Assembly (NCBI RefSeq): GCF_008065135.1
Contig: NZ_CP042914.1
Coordinates: 8,103,404 to 8,167,403 of the forward strand
DNA from: Roseimaritima ulvae
Lineage (GTDB): Bacteria > Planctomycetota > Planctomycetia > Pirellulales > Pirellulaceae
Length of the DNA stretch: 64,000 nucleotides
Reading direction: 5' to 3'
The position numbers and the translations under genes were made by a program. The notes beneath the pieces were generated by a model. The model saw only the letters and a program-made list of their open reading frames with translations, had not been told where the DNA came from and did no database searches. Below are positions 1-8,003 of this stretch, piece by piece (position 1 is the stretch's first letter; each line of letters begins with the position of its first letter).

Positions 1-1061
1 TGATAGCGGAGCGTGGTACCGAATTCCAACAACCCCGCCAGCGTCCGGTCATCGTCGAAGTTGTAGATTTCGGTGGTCGAGTCGTTGTCCAATCGATACG
101 TGCTGTCGGTCAGATTCATGAACACCCCACCGCGAGCTCGCAGCATCGACCACAAGCGTTCGCCCAGCGGATAGCCCATATCCAGACCGACCTGAGCGCC
201 CAGCAAATCGTTGTCGACATCGCTTTGCAAGAATCCGGTTTGATTGGGTCCCAACGCGTTATCGATGACCGAGAAGCGATACCGTTCGGAATAATCGATG
301 TAACGAACGCCGTACAGCAGCCGCACAACATCCCAGCCGGTCGAGGTACGGTTTAACTCAAAGCTGTCGTAGTCCGCGCTGTAGGTTTGACGTTGAAATA
401 CGTTGGTGCCTCCGTCGAAGACGTCGACATTCACGTCGTTGGGCGCGGGAGCCGAGATGATCAGCGTCTCAAAGCTGCCTGGCGGGTCCCCCACGGCAGC
501 TCCGGCTGGGTTGCCGAGTTGCCGTGACATATCCCACTGAAACCCACCGGTGTAGGTCGCTTCGTAACCATCCACACAGTCACAGGTGCGTCCAATGGTA
601 AACCGCATTCCCCCTTCGTGATCAAATTCCGTGAGCCGAAACTCGCGGCTGAGCGTAAAGCGTTCATCGCCGTCGCGGCGCATCATCAGGGCCTCGGCGC
701 GGAAATAGCAACCGGGTTCACAGCTGCCAAAACAACCGTACTCAAGGCCGCCGGCAGACGCTGCACATTGGTTGCAACCACAGTTGCTACCGTGCGAGGC
801 CGATTTGGCGTGCGCTGAACCGGCGACCGAGCTGCCCACGATCGGCTGATTGGTTTGGGCGTTAAACAGCGGCACCGGCATTCCCGATTGTTCGTCGATC
901 GACTTGACAATCGTTTCACCGGGAGCCAGTTCGATCCCGCCCAAGTCTTCAACTTGGCCGGTGACTTGAGCCTGAGCCGTCGACATCGAGCAGTACACTG
1001 CTGCAGTGAGGGCGGTATAGACCAAGCGGCGAACGCTGTGTGTCCATGAGACGTTAAACAT
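1..1061 (-). CDS. BBP7-like outer-membrane beta-barrel protein, 3' end outside window
   Basis: An open frame runs from an ATG at 1061 leftward past the window edge, so only the first ~353 codons are visible. An AGAGG ribosome site sits just upstream (about 1068-1073). The N-terminus is a signal peptide ending in the Ala-rich STAQAQV. A small Cys-rich stretch follows (CGCNQCAAS, then YGCFGSCEPGCYF), then RAEALMMRRDG, the kind of entry segment seen in planctomycete BBP7 barrel proteins ('WxxAEALxxxR'). Alternating hydrophobic/polar strands follow, including a 'GVRYIDYSERYRFS' strand typical of these porin-like barrels. A role as an outer-membrane porin is inferred from the family; no enzymatic motif was seen. 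The family call is by motif only. Confidence 0.65.
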   Translation of the reverse strand, partial: MFNVSWTHSVRRLVYTALTAAVYCSMSTAQAQVTGQVEDLGGIELAPGETIVKSIDEQSGMPVPLFNAQTNQPIVGSSVAGSAHAKSASHGSNCGCNQCAASAGGLEYGCFGSCEPGCYFRAEALMMRRDGDERFTLSREFRLTEFDHEGGMRFTIGRTCDCVDGYEATYTGGFQWDMSRQLGNPAGAAVGDPPGSFETLIISAPAPNDVNVDVFDGGTNVFQRQTYSADYDSFELNRTSTGWDVVRLLYGVRYIDYSERYRFSVIDNALGPNQTGFLQSDVDNDLLGAQVGLDMGYPLGERLWSMLRARGGVFMNLTDSTYRLDNDSTTEIYNFDDDRTLAGLLEFGTTLRY

Positions 1062-1161
1062 CGGGAAACCTCTTAGCGAAACGGCGCACCGCAACTGCGA
1101 AGCGTCTGAGTCTGCGACGTAAATGATCGGGATTGGAACGAGCCCCAGCAGCTCGTTCTTA

Positions 1162-2904
1162 CTAACGGGTTGTCAATTGATCGACGACGGGCACCAAACA
1201 GGTCTGCCGGACCAGTCGTAACATCCGGCTGGCTTGGCGGTCGTCGACCACGACGCCGCGGACAATCAACTGGTTGTCGTGAGCCTGAACACGCACGCGA
1301 CTTTTCGGAAACGTGGTGCCCAGCATCTGGGTAAGCTTGTCAGCGGTGGCCGACAAACCGTCCAGTTCCGAAGGCGGTCCCGCATCGACATGCACGTTGT
1401 AAATCACCGGTTGGGCATTCGCGTCTTCGCCCACCCAAACGGCCAGGCGAGTGCTACCGCCACGTTGACCGACGACCCGCAGGGCCGACAAGCCAGCGGG
1501 CAGAACCTGGCAAATGGTTTCATCTTCCACCGCGAAACAACGTACCTGCCCTGCGATCTTCAAGGCGTGCATCTGCGCCTTGCCGACCTGGATGTCTTGG
1601 TTCGCACGGACCGCCGCTGGCAGCGGCTGCCCAGCACTGGCCGGCGTCGCAGAAACGGGCTCGGCTTTGGCAGCTACCGACTGCACCGGAGCGGCTGCCG
1701 GTTGGGGTGCGGCGGCTACCGCCTGCGGCACTGCTGCAGCGGGCTGCGGCGCGGCAGCGGCGGGCTGCGGTGCAGCAGCGACCGGTTGCGCGGGCGTGGT
1801 GAACACGCCTGCGGTCGCGACGTCGGCCGGACCGGCCACGGGGCGAGCCCGAGTGATCGGAGTGGGATTTTTGATCCGCTCGTCGATCTCCTCAGGAACA
1901 TCGATCACCAACCCGGCTCGCTCGTGAACCAAACTGGCCATCGGGTCCATCGCCACGCCGGCCTCAACCACGATGGGTGTAATGTCCAGCGCTTTGGACG
2001 GGACGGGCTCAAAGTCCTCTGGCGGCCCGGGCGAGCGGCGGGCAACGCGGGGTTGCGGCTCTTCGGCCAGCGTATTGGTTTGAATGGGGCTAACGGGATC
2101 GGCCGGCTCAACCGTCAGGCTCAGCGCCTTCGCTGCGGTCGCCAGCGGCGAAGCGTCGGCGATGTCTTGGATGTCGAGCGGTTGGACGACGGCAGCCGAG
2201 CGGGCCTCCGCGTGATCTTCAAAACGCATCTCCACCGGCTCGGCCAACTCGACCGGCTCGGCTTGCCTGACAGGCTCGGCCGACTCAACCGACTCGGCTT
2301 GGCTGATCGGTTCGGCTTGACTGATCGGTTCGGCTTGGCTGATCGGTTCGGGGCGTTGGTTGGTCTCGCTCGAGGGCTTTGCTGCTGCGGGAGCGCCGGT
2401 ATCGACCTCGTCATCGGAAAAACTAACGGTCACCGGCTCGGTCGCCGCGACGGGCTGCACCGCGGCTGGCGGCACCGCGGCTGGCGGCTGGGGCGCAACC
2501 GGAGCGGCGATGGGCATCAACCGCATGGTGGTTCGCGGACGCACCAACTCCACCGTCTCGGCGTCGTCGGCCTGACCGCGGGTCTGGTCCACCGGTTGCA
2601 GCGTCACCGAGGGTGCAGCGGGCTGCAAGCTGCTGGGCAGCTGTTCGCCGGACACCAGGGTGATCACCGAAGCTTGGGGTTTGCAAAATGGATTCAGGTG
2701 TGGGCCGCTGCGCTGCGTGGGCTGCAAATTGGCGGCCTCGGCCTGTCCCATTTGAACCGGCAAAGGTGGTAACAACTGAAGCTTGACCGCCCCTGGTTGG
2801 TCCGCCAACGCGTTGGGCTGCCAAGTCACCGAGGCCAGTACCGCGGCCAAAGCCGCTCGACGTGCCCAACGGCTGTAACTTGGTTGTGAATTCCGATTAA
2901 GCAT
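1162..2904 (-). CDS. Secreted protein with pilus/secretin N-terminal and BON-like C-terminal domains
   Basis: The chain is about 580 residues from the ATG at 2904. An upstream in-frame ATG at 2934 also has a purine-rich site; 2904 has AAGGA in front and gives a cleaner signal peptide (RRAALAAVLASVTWQPNALA). The middle ~350 residues are Pro/Ala/Glu-rich low complexity with tandem units (EPISQA three times, then degenerate xxAEPV units; AAPQPAA several times). The last ~150 residues are folded: a region like the 'pilus formation protein N-terminal' domain (QDIQVGKAQMHALKI ... STRLAVWV) found in RcpA/CpaC secretins, then a BON-like module (RVRVQAHDNQLIVRGVV). The secretin channel itself is absent. 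It may be a periplasmic partner of a Tad/type II system or a stand-alone envelope protein. Confidence 0.6.
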   Translation of the reverse strand: MLNRNSQPSYSRWARRAALAAVLASVTWQPNALADQPGAVKLQLLPPLPVQMGQAEAANLQPTQRSGPHLNPFCKPQASVITLVSGEQLPSSLQPAAPSVTLQPVDQTRGQADDAETVELVRPRTTMRLMPIAAPVAPQPPAAVPPAAVQPVAATEPVTVSFSDDEVDTGAPAAAKPSSETNQRPEPISQAEPISQAEPISQAESVESAEPVRQAEPVELAEPVEMRFEDHAEARSAAVVQPLDIQDIADASPLATAAKALSLTVEPADPVSPIQTNTLAEEPQPRVARRSPGPPEDFEPVPSKALDITPIVVEAGVAMDPMASLVHERAGLVIDVPEEIDERIKNPTPITRARPVAGPADVATAGVFTTPAQPVAAAPQPAAAAPQPAAAVPQAVAAAPQPAAAPVQSVAAKAEPVSATPASAGQPLPAAVRANQDIQVGKAQMHALKIAGQVRCFAVEDETICQVLPAGLSALRVVGQRGGSTRLAVWVGEDANAQPVIYNVHVDAGPPSELDGLSATADKLTQMLGTTFPKSRVRVQAHDNQLIVRGVVVDDRQASRMLRLVRQTCLVPVVDQLTTR

Positions 2905-3061
2905 GCCGCATCCTTGACCTAACTGGGTCTCCATTGACGCGCCCCCCTTGGCACATCGTTGGAATCATACCGGCGTCGTTACACCGGTCATCCGTGCTAG
3001 GTATCGGAATCCACCTAGCAAAGCATTAACGATTCTGCTAGCCAGCGCGGTTTTCCGGGCC

Positions 3062-3871
3062 TCAACGCCGCTGCCGGCGAGCTTCGAAGGCCAGCACGGC
3101 GGCGGCAACCGAAACGTTCAGGCTATCGGCCCGCCCCCCCATCGGTATTGTGACGCCTTCGCACTGCCATTGATTTCCCAGCCCTTCCGCTTCGGCCCCC
3201 ACGACCAACGCCAGCGGGCCGCTCAGGTCGCAGTCCCACATGCTCTGGCGAGCATCGACGCGAGCCGCCACGTTGCGAACGCCCCTCGCCCTCAGAAAGG
3301 CTTGCGCGGCGGCCGCATCGCAACGGGCCACCGGCAGGCTGAATACGGTGGCGGTACTGGCGCGAATCAGGTTGGGATGGAATAGATCGGTGGCGCAGTC
3401 CGAACAGATCACCGCGTCCACGCCGGCAGCATCGGCCGAGCGCAAAATGGCTCCTAGATTCCCCGGTTTCTCCACCTGATCAGCCACCAGGATCAAGGGC
3501 TCCGCCGGCAGCTGCAGCTGCTCCAGCGAGCGATCGGGGGTTTCAAACACCGCCACCAAGCCTTCATTGCGATCACCATAAGCCAGCTTTTTAAAAGCGG
3601 CCGGGGCGACCCACGTCAGGCATTCGGTGACTTGCCTGCCCTGCCCCTTCGTCCCATCCCCCAACGACGGTTCCAGCAACTCTGGCGGCGGTGCCGCTCC
3701 CGGACGTTGTTCGACGAACAGCTCCACCAGCCGCAACTGGGCTTCGATCGCGCGGCGGATCTCGCGCAACCCATCGACCACAAACTGGCCGGCTTTGCGT
3801 CGATAGCGGCCGCTGCGCAGCCGTACGGCATGGCGAATTCGAGGATTGGCGGGGCTGGTCAGGATTTCCAT
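3062..3871 (-). CDS. TrmH/SpoU-family RNA 2'-O-methyltransferase
   Basis: The protein is ~269 residues from the ATG at 3871. The longer frame (to 3907) would run into zwf, so the shorter start is preferred; it begins 14 bases after the zwf stop. The start MEILTSPANPRIRHAVRL is typical of the SpoU substrate-binding N-domain (family PF08032-like). All three SPOUT motifs are present: motif 1 in EKPGNLGAILRSADAAG, motif 2 in VVGAEAEGLG, and motif 3 in GRADSLNVSVAAAVLAFE, which together form the trefoil-knot SAM site. The family methylates ribose in 23S rRNA or tRNA; the exact target base cannot be told from sequence. It is probably co-transcribed with zwf. Confidence 0.85.
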   Translation of the reverse strand: MEILTSPANPRIRHAVRLRSGRYRRKAGQFVVDGLREIRRAIEAQLRLVELFVEQRPGAAPPPELLEPSLGDGTKGQGRQVTECLTWVAPAAFKKLAYGDRNEGLVAVFETPDRSLEQLQLPAEPLILVADQVEKPGNLGAILRSADAAGVDAVICSDCATDLFHPNLIRASTATVFSLPVARCDAAAAQAFLRARGVRNVAARVDARQSMWDCDLSGPLALVVGAEAEGLGNQWQCEGVTIPMGGRADSLNVSVAAAVLAFEARRQRR

Positions 3872-3885
3872 CAACCGTTCTGAAC

Positions 3886-5343
3886 TCAGCCTTTCAACAC
3901 CGGGCAAACGTCAAACCACTGCCGGCCTTGCTGCTGCATCCACTGCGTGCACCACTCGGGCCCCCATTCGCCCTGCGGATAGGTCTGCAGAGGCGGAGCA
4001 GCGGGGCTTCTCCAGGCGGCGATCAGCGGATCGATAATCCCCCACGCCAGTTCGACTTCGTCGCTGCGAGCAAACAAGCTGGCGTCGCCGTTTAAGGCAT
4101 CCAGCAGCAGGCGTTGGTAGGAATCGGGCATCGCCCCACCGCCGCACTCGGATTGAAAACGGAAGTCCAACGAACTCAGCTTGGTCTTCAGCTCCGTGTC
4201 CGGCACCTTGGTTTGGAAGTGCAATTGAATGCCTTCGGCGGGCTGCACCTGGATGACCAACTGGTTGGCTGTGGGCACACGGGTCTTGGAACCCAGCAGC
4301 AGGTGCGGGGCGTCGCGAAAGTGGATCACGATCTGGGTTGTGCGGCAGGACATGGCTTTGCCGCTGCGGAGATAAAACGGCACGCCCTGCCAACGCCAGT
4401 TGTCGACGTGCAGTTTCACGGCCGCAAAGGACGCCGTTTGACTGCCCGCCGGCACGCCCTCTTCTTGCAAATAACCTTCATACTGGCCGCGGACCGAATC
4501 CGATGCGAAATCGCCACCCACCATCGGCCGCACGCTATGCAACACCTTGACCTTTTCGTCGCGGACCAAGTCGGCATCAAACCGCGCCGGTGGCTCCATG
4601 GCCGTGATCATCATCAATTGCAACAGATGATTCTGGACCATGTCGCGGAGCACCCCGGAGGTGTCGTAGTAACCGGCACGCCGACCGACGGGAACTTCTT
4701 CGGCCACGGTGATCTGCACGTGGTCGATGTAGTTGTGGTTCCACAGCGGTTCGAAGATCGTGTTGGCGAACCGCAGCACAAACAGGTTCTGGACGGTTTC
4801 TTTGCCCAAATAATGATCGATCCGATAGACCTGATCTTCGCGGAACACCTGGTGCATGGCGTGATTCAGCGCTTTGGCCGACGCCAGATCGGTACCAAAG
4901 GGTTTTTCCACGATCACCCGCCGCTCGCCGTTGCTGTCGTCGTTCAAACCGGACGCGCCCAGTTGGGCGATGGCTTTTTCGTACAGTTGCGGCTTGGTCG
5001 ACAGGTAGTACACGCGATCGACGGGGCCCTCCGGTTCAATGCTTTTCAGGAATTCACCCAACGCCTGAAAATCCTCCGTCTGCTGGATGTCCCCCGGTTG
5101 ATAGAAGATCTGCTGACTGAACGCCTGCCAGGCTTCGGAATCAAATCCCTTGCCGACGAATTTAGCCGTCGATTCGGTCAGCTGCTCGCGCCACTGGTCG
5201 TGAGAATATTCGCTGCGTGAAACGCCTACGATCTGCGTATCGACGGGCAAACGCTTTTTCTGGAACAAGCGGTACAGGGCCGGAATCAGCTTGCGACTGG
5301 TCAAGTCACCGGAAGCCCCAAAAATCACTATCGTATGAGCCAT
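3886..5343 (-). CDS. zwf: Glucose-6-phosphate 1-dehydrogenase
   Basis: This 485-residue protein has the normal length for bacterial G6PD, the first, NADP-reducing step of the oxidative pentose phosphate pathway. The N-terminal dinucleotide fold is clear (IVIFGASGDLTSRKLIPALY), followed by VIVEKPFGTDL and the substrate/catalytic signature RIDHYLGKETVQNL with the catalytic His of the RIDHYLGK block. The C-terminal domain has the usual PFYLRSGKAM segment. It lies immediately upstream of the SpoU methyltransferase and divergent from the ferredoxin-NADP reductase, so two NADPH-handling enzymes share a 194-bp divergent promoter region. Confidence 0.95.
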   Translation of the reverse strand: MAHTIVIFGASGDLTSRKLIPALYRLFQKKRLPVDTQIVGVSRSEYSHDQWREQLTESTAKFVGKGFDSEAWQAFSQQIFYQPGDIQQTEDFQALGEFLKSIEPEGPVDRVYYLSTKPQLYEKAIAQLGASGLNDDSNGERRVIVEKPFGTDLASAKALNHAMHQVFREDQVYRIDHYLGKETVQNLFVLRFANTIFEPLWNHNYIDHVQITVAEEVPVGRRAGYYDTSGVLRDMVQNHLLQLMMITAMEPPARFDADLVRDEKVKVLHSVRPMVGGDFASDSVRGQYEGYLQEEGVPAGSQTASFAAVKLHVDNWRWQGVPFYLRSGKAMSCRTTQIVIHFRDAPHLLLGSKTRVPTANQLVIQVQPAEGIQLHFQTKVPDTELKTKLSSLDFRFQSECGGGAMPDSYQRLLLDALNGDASLFARSDEVELAWGIIDPLIAAWRSPAAPPLQTYPQGEWGPEWCTQWMQQQGRQWFDVCPVLKG

Positions 5344-5537
5344 GGTCGCGTGCGGGGGGTGCGTCGGGAGTTGGTGTGCGAAACGGTTTTGTCAATGTAG
5401 CCCGCGAGATTCCCGCCGACCATATCCCCCGCTTCCGCCACTGCCCCCACGTCGGCCCCCCCACGTCGGCATTGCATGTGGCTATGGTTTGGTAAACAAT
5501 CGTGACAAATCAATAAAATCTAGAAGGAGTCTGCCCG

Positions 5538-6506
5538 TTGGCCAGTTCAGTCGAAGAGTCGCCGCCAGACGCGGAAGAGCAGCAGCAACTGCGGAATCGG
5601 CACTACAACGCTCAGATCATCCGGCGTGTCGACGCGCATGAAAATCTGGCGATCTTTCGCGTTCGTCCCGACGCCCCGATTCCATCCTTCCAAGCCGGCC
5701 AGTACGTGGCGCTGGGGCTGGGCTACTGGGAATCGCGGATCCAGCCCTCGCAAGCCGAAACGGTGCCGGCGAAGAAGCTGCGAAAACTGGTGCGGCGAGC
5801 CTACTCGATTTCTTGCCCAATGCTGGACGACAAAAATCAGCTGGCCGCCTGTGACGACGTCGACTACCTGGAGTTTTACATCACGTTGGTTCGCGAAGCC
5901 GGCGAGCCGGACGGCAAACCGCCGGCGCTGACGCCGCGATTGTTTCAACTGGGCGAAGGCGATCGGCTGCGGGTCGAATCGAATATCGTCGGCCGTTACG
6001 TGCTGGAAGGCGTCCAGCCCGACGACACGCTGCTATTGATCGCTACCGGCACGGGCGAAGCGCCCCACAATGCGATGGCCGCGCGGTTGCTCCGCGATGG
6101 TCACCGCGGCCCGATCCTGATGGCCACCACGGGCCGCTACATCGGCGATTTTGCCTATCGCGAAATTCATCAAGAATTGATGCGCCGCTACAGCAACTTC
6201 CGCTCGCTGAATTTCACCACCCGCGAGCCGCAAAACGTCGATCCCGAACATCCTCAGTACGTCGGCAAACAGTACATCCAAGAGCTGTTTCAATCGGGGC
6301 ATCTGGCCGAGCTGTGCGGCACGGATCTGTCCCCCAAGAACACCCACGTGTTCCTCTGCGGCAACCCCGCCATGATCGGCTACATGCCACCGGGCGCCCC
6401 GCCGCCAAAGAGCCCCGGGATGCTGCAGATTCTCCAGCAAGTCGGTTTCGTGCACAACGACGAACCGCCCACCGCCGGCCACATCCGCTTCGAAAAGTAC
6501 TGGTAG
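5538..6506 (+). CDS. fpr: Ferredoxin--NADP reductase (Fpr type)
   Basis: The 322-residue flavoprotein starts at TTG (5538), a choice set by a perfect AAGGAG at 5523-5528; no ATG lies nearby in frame. The order is FAD-binding barrel (SFQAGQYVALGLG, RRAYSISCPM) then NADP domain (LIATGTGEAPHNAM, ending in FLCGNPAMIGYMPPG). These are the FNR-superfamily flavin and pyridine-nucleotide motifs. The insertion GYWESRIQPSQAETVPAKKL between flavin motifs makes it longer than E. coli Fpr. It should exchange electrons between NADPH and ferredoxin or flavodoxin in the cytoplasm. Divergence from zwf, an NADPH producer, fits a redox role. Confidence 0.88.
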   Translation: MASSVEESPPDAEEQQQLRNRHYNAQIIRRVDAHENLAIFRVRPDAPIPSFQAGQYVALGLGYWESRIQPSQAETVPAKKLRKLVRRAYSISCPMLDDKNQLAACDDVDYLEFYITLVREAGEPDGKPPALTPRLFQLGEGDRLRVESNIVGRYVLEGVQPDDTLLLIATGTGEAPHNAMAARLLRDGHRGPILMATTGRYIGDFAYREIHQELMRRYSNFRSLNFTTREPQNVDPEHPQYVGKQYIQELFQSGHLAELCGTDLSPKNTHVFLCGNPAMIGYMPPGAPPPKSPGMLQILQQVGFVHNDEPPTAGHIRFEKYW

Positions 6507-6510
6507 CGAG

Positions 6511-6535
6511 GTAGCCGAACTCGCCAGAGTTTGGA
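6511..6535 (+). repeat. Family B half-element (GTAGCC..CGCCAGAG)
   Basis: A 25-bp copy of an interspersed motif, GTAGCCGAACTCGCCAGAG followed by TTTGGA, just after the fpr stop. Related copies lie at 10138-10280, 11905-12006, 12832-12950, 16165-16193, 20518-20547, 25447-25472 and 40761-40833, always between genes or at gene ends. Confidence 0.7.
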
Positions 6536-6548
6536 TCTGTCGTAGTCA

Positions 6549-6637
6549 GTAGGCCGGAACAAGCCCCGCGCAGTTCCGGCAGCGTGTTGCCGTTTGGTTG
6601 CCCATGCCGGAACTGCGCACAGCTTGTTCCGGCCTAC
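6549..6637. repeat. Family A 89-bp palindromic element, copy 1
   Basis: A near-perfect inverted repeat: the left arm GTAGGCCGGAACAAGC pairs with the right arm GCTTGTTCCGGCCTAC, and inner arms GCGCAGTTCCGGCA and TGCCGGAACTGCGC extend the stem. It lies between the convergent fpr and DUF1559 genes and ends four bases before the DUF1559 stop codon (6642-6644). Copy 2 (7911-7999) has the same length. It may act as a bidirectional terminator or be a REP/MITE-like element. Confidence 0.85.
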
Positions 6638-6641
6638 AGTG

Positions 6642-7868
6642 CTACTCCACCACTGGCCCACCGCCGCGCGTCCCCATCGCTCCCCACACGCCGTACGGAC
6701 TGTCGACCGTATCCGCTATCGGACTCCCGCGATAGACGCTCGCTTGATGCAGATCCCCGGTGTCGATGTCCGCGGTAATAAATCGCACACTCCCATCAGC
6801 CATCACCACCTGACATCCTCCGGCGTGATTGCTGGACGCGCTAAACACTCCCTCCAAACGGTGCTCCCGTTCGGTATCGCAACTGGGCGAATTGGGCGGC
6901 AGAATGGTGTTAAAGCCGGACCAAGTAATCGCGCCATCCGCCCAGTTGCCGCCGCGCGACGCCAGACCATCGGGAGTCATCCGTAAGGCAACGTCCTGCC
7001 GATAATGCAGCGCCGGACTCTCCGATGCAACCGCCTGCAAACACAACCCGGGGTCGTCACGCAGTCCGGCAACGTTTGACGCCACCGCTCCGACCGCTCG
7101 GCGTGAGCCGTCATACGTGACGACCTCCCCCAATAAAATCGTATTGGCCGTACCATCGGACAAGTCATCAAACGAAAATGATACGCCGCTGGCAAACGCT
7201 CCGCGCTGAGAAAGAGCATCGGCCGCGTGATCGCGGAATTCTAGGTAGAGGCCCGGTTCGTAGCCCACTTCGTAGACTCCATCGCCATAACAAAAGGCAT
7301 AATTCAACAGCGCGGCGTGCTTGGCCGGACGCTCCGTTGGATCGGCAGGGCAACGAAGCCCGTATTGTCGAACCTGCCAAGGCGGATAGTCGGCGGCCAG
7401 CCAAGGAGCCGGCCCCATGGCAGGAAAGTAGTGGTCGCCGTTGTCCATTACCAGAGGCCCCTCGGCAGTCGAGAGCTCGTCCAAATGATCACGGAAATAG
7501 GGCCCTTTCATATGGGCCGCTTCCTCGGGATCCGGCGTGGGCATATCACCGGTGACGTAGGGGCCGGAGATGGTATCGAACAGCGGAGTCGCTTCGATAA
7601 AGGGGATAAGCCCCACGAAACCCGACAGACGGCGTTGGTTCGACAACGTATCGTAACCGGGTGTCGGACCGGTGCCGCCGCAAGCTGGCGGCAGGACGCT
7701 GTAGGTATCGTGGTAATTGAAACACGCGAGTCCCAGCTGCTTGAGATTGTTGGAACACCCCATTCGCCGGGCGGCTTCACGGGCCGCTTGAATCCCCATC
7801 GCAAGCAACGACAACACGACCAAACAACACAATCCCAGCAACACTGCCATCGGCCATTTCCAACGCAT
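6642..7868 (-). CDS. DUF1559 protein without a canonical prepilin leader
   Basis: This 408-residue protein has the DUF1559 (SBP_bac_10-like) core: QAAREAARRMGCSNNLKQLGL and YHDTYSVLPP at the start, GTANTILLGEV in the middle, and a C-terminal HAGGCQVVMADGSVRFIT block (H-x-DG-type motif). In most family members the first helix follows GFTLVELLVVIAIIG; here it is MAVLLGLCCLVVLSLLAMGI directly before QAAREAARR, so the type IV prepilin cleavage/methylation site is missing while the rest is intact. It may be membrane-anchored rather than processed. The family function is unknown. It stands alone, bracketed by the two 89-bp palindromes. Confidence 0.88.
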   Translation of the reverse strand: MRWKWPMAVLLGLCCLVVLSLLAMGIQAAREAARRMGCSNNLKQLGLACFNYHDTYSVLPPACGGTGPTPGYDTLSNQRRLSGFVGLIPFIEATPLFDTISGPYVTGDMPTPDPEEAAHMKGPYFRDHLDELSTAEGPLVMDNGDHYFPAMGPAPWLAADYPPWQVRQYGLRCPADPTERPAKHAALLNYAFCYGDGVYEVGYEPGLYLEFRDHAADALSQRGAFASGVSFSFDDLSDGTANTILLGEVVTYDGSRRAVGAVASNVAGLRDDPGLCLQAVASESPALHYRQDVALRMTPDGLASRGGNWADGAITWSGFNTILPPNSPSCDTEREHRLEGVFSASSNHAGGCQVVMADGSVRFITADIDTGDLHQASVYRGSPIADTVDSPYGVWGAMGTRGGGPVVE

Positions 7869-7910
7869 GGTAGTCTCCTTCAGTTTCTAGCTGCGGAGCA
7901 GCGGCAGCCA

Positions 7911-7999
7911 GTAGGCCGGAACAAGCCGTGCGCAGTTCCGGCAGCGTGCCGCCGTTCGATCGCCCATGCCGGAACTGCGCACGGCTTGTTCCGGCCTAC
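7911..7999. repeat. Family A 89-bp palindromic element, copy 2
   Basis: Same architecture and length as 6549-6637, with arms GTAGGCCGGAACAAGC and GCTTGTTCCGGCCTAC. It starts 42 bases upstream of the DUF1559 start and ends four bases before the stop of the sulfatase at 8004. Both copies therefore sit at the same short distance downstream of a minus-strand stop codon. Confidence 0.85.
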
Positions 8000-8003
8000 A
8001 TTG

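Noticed and set aside
1234-2772. A 512-codon plus-strand frame opposite the secreted protein
   Set aside because: It is the antisense of a GC-rich low-complexity gene, with Arg/Gly/His/Leu-rich content, no domain and no start site. The minus-strand frame has a signal peptide and known domains.
4114-5220. A 368-codon plus-strand frame opposite zwf
   Set aside because: zwf is certain on the other strand. The antisense frame is an artefact of GC-rich codon bias.
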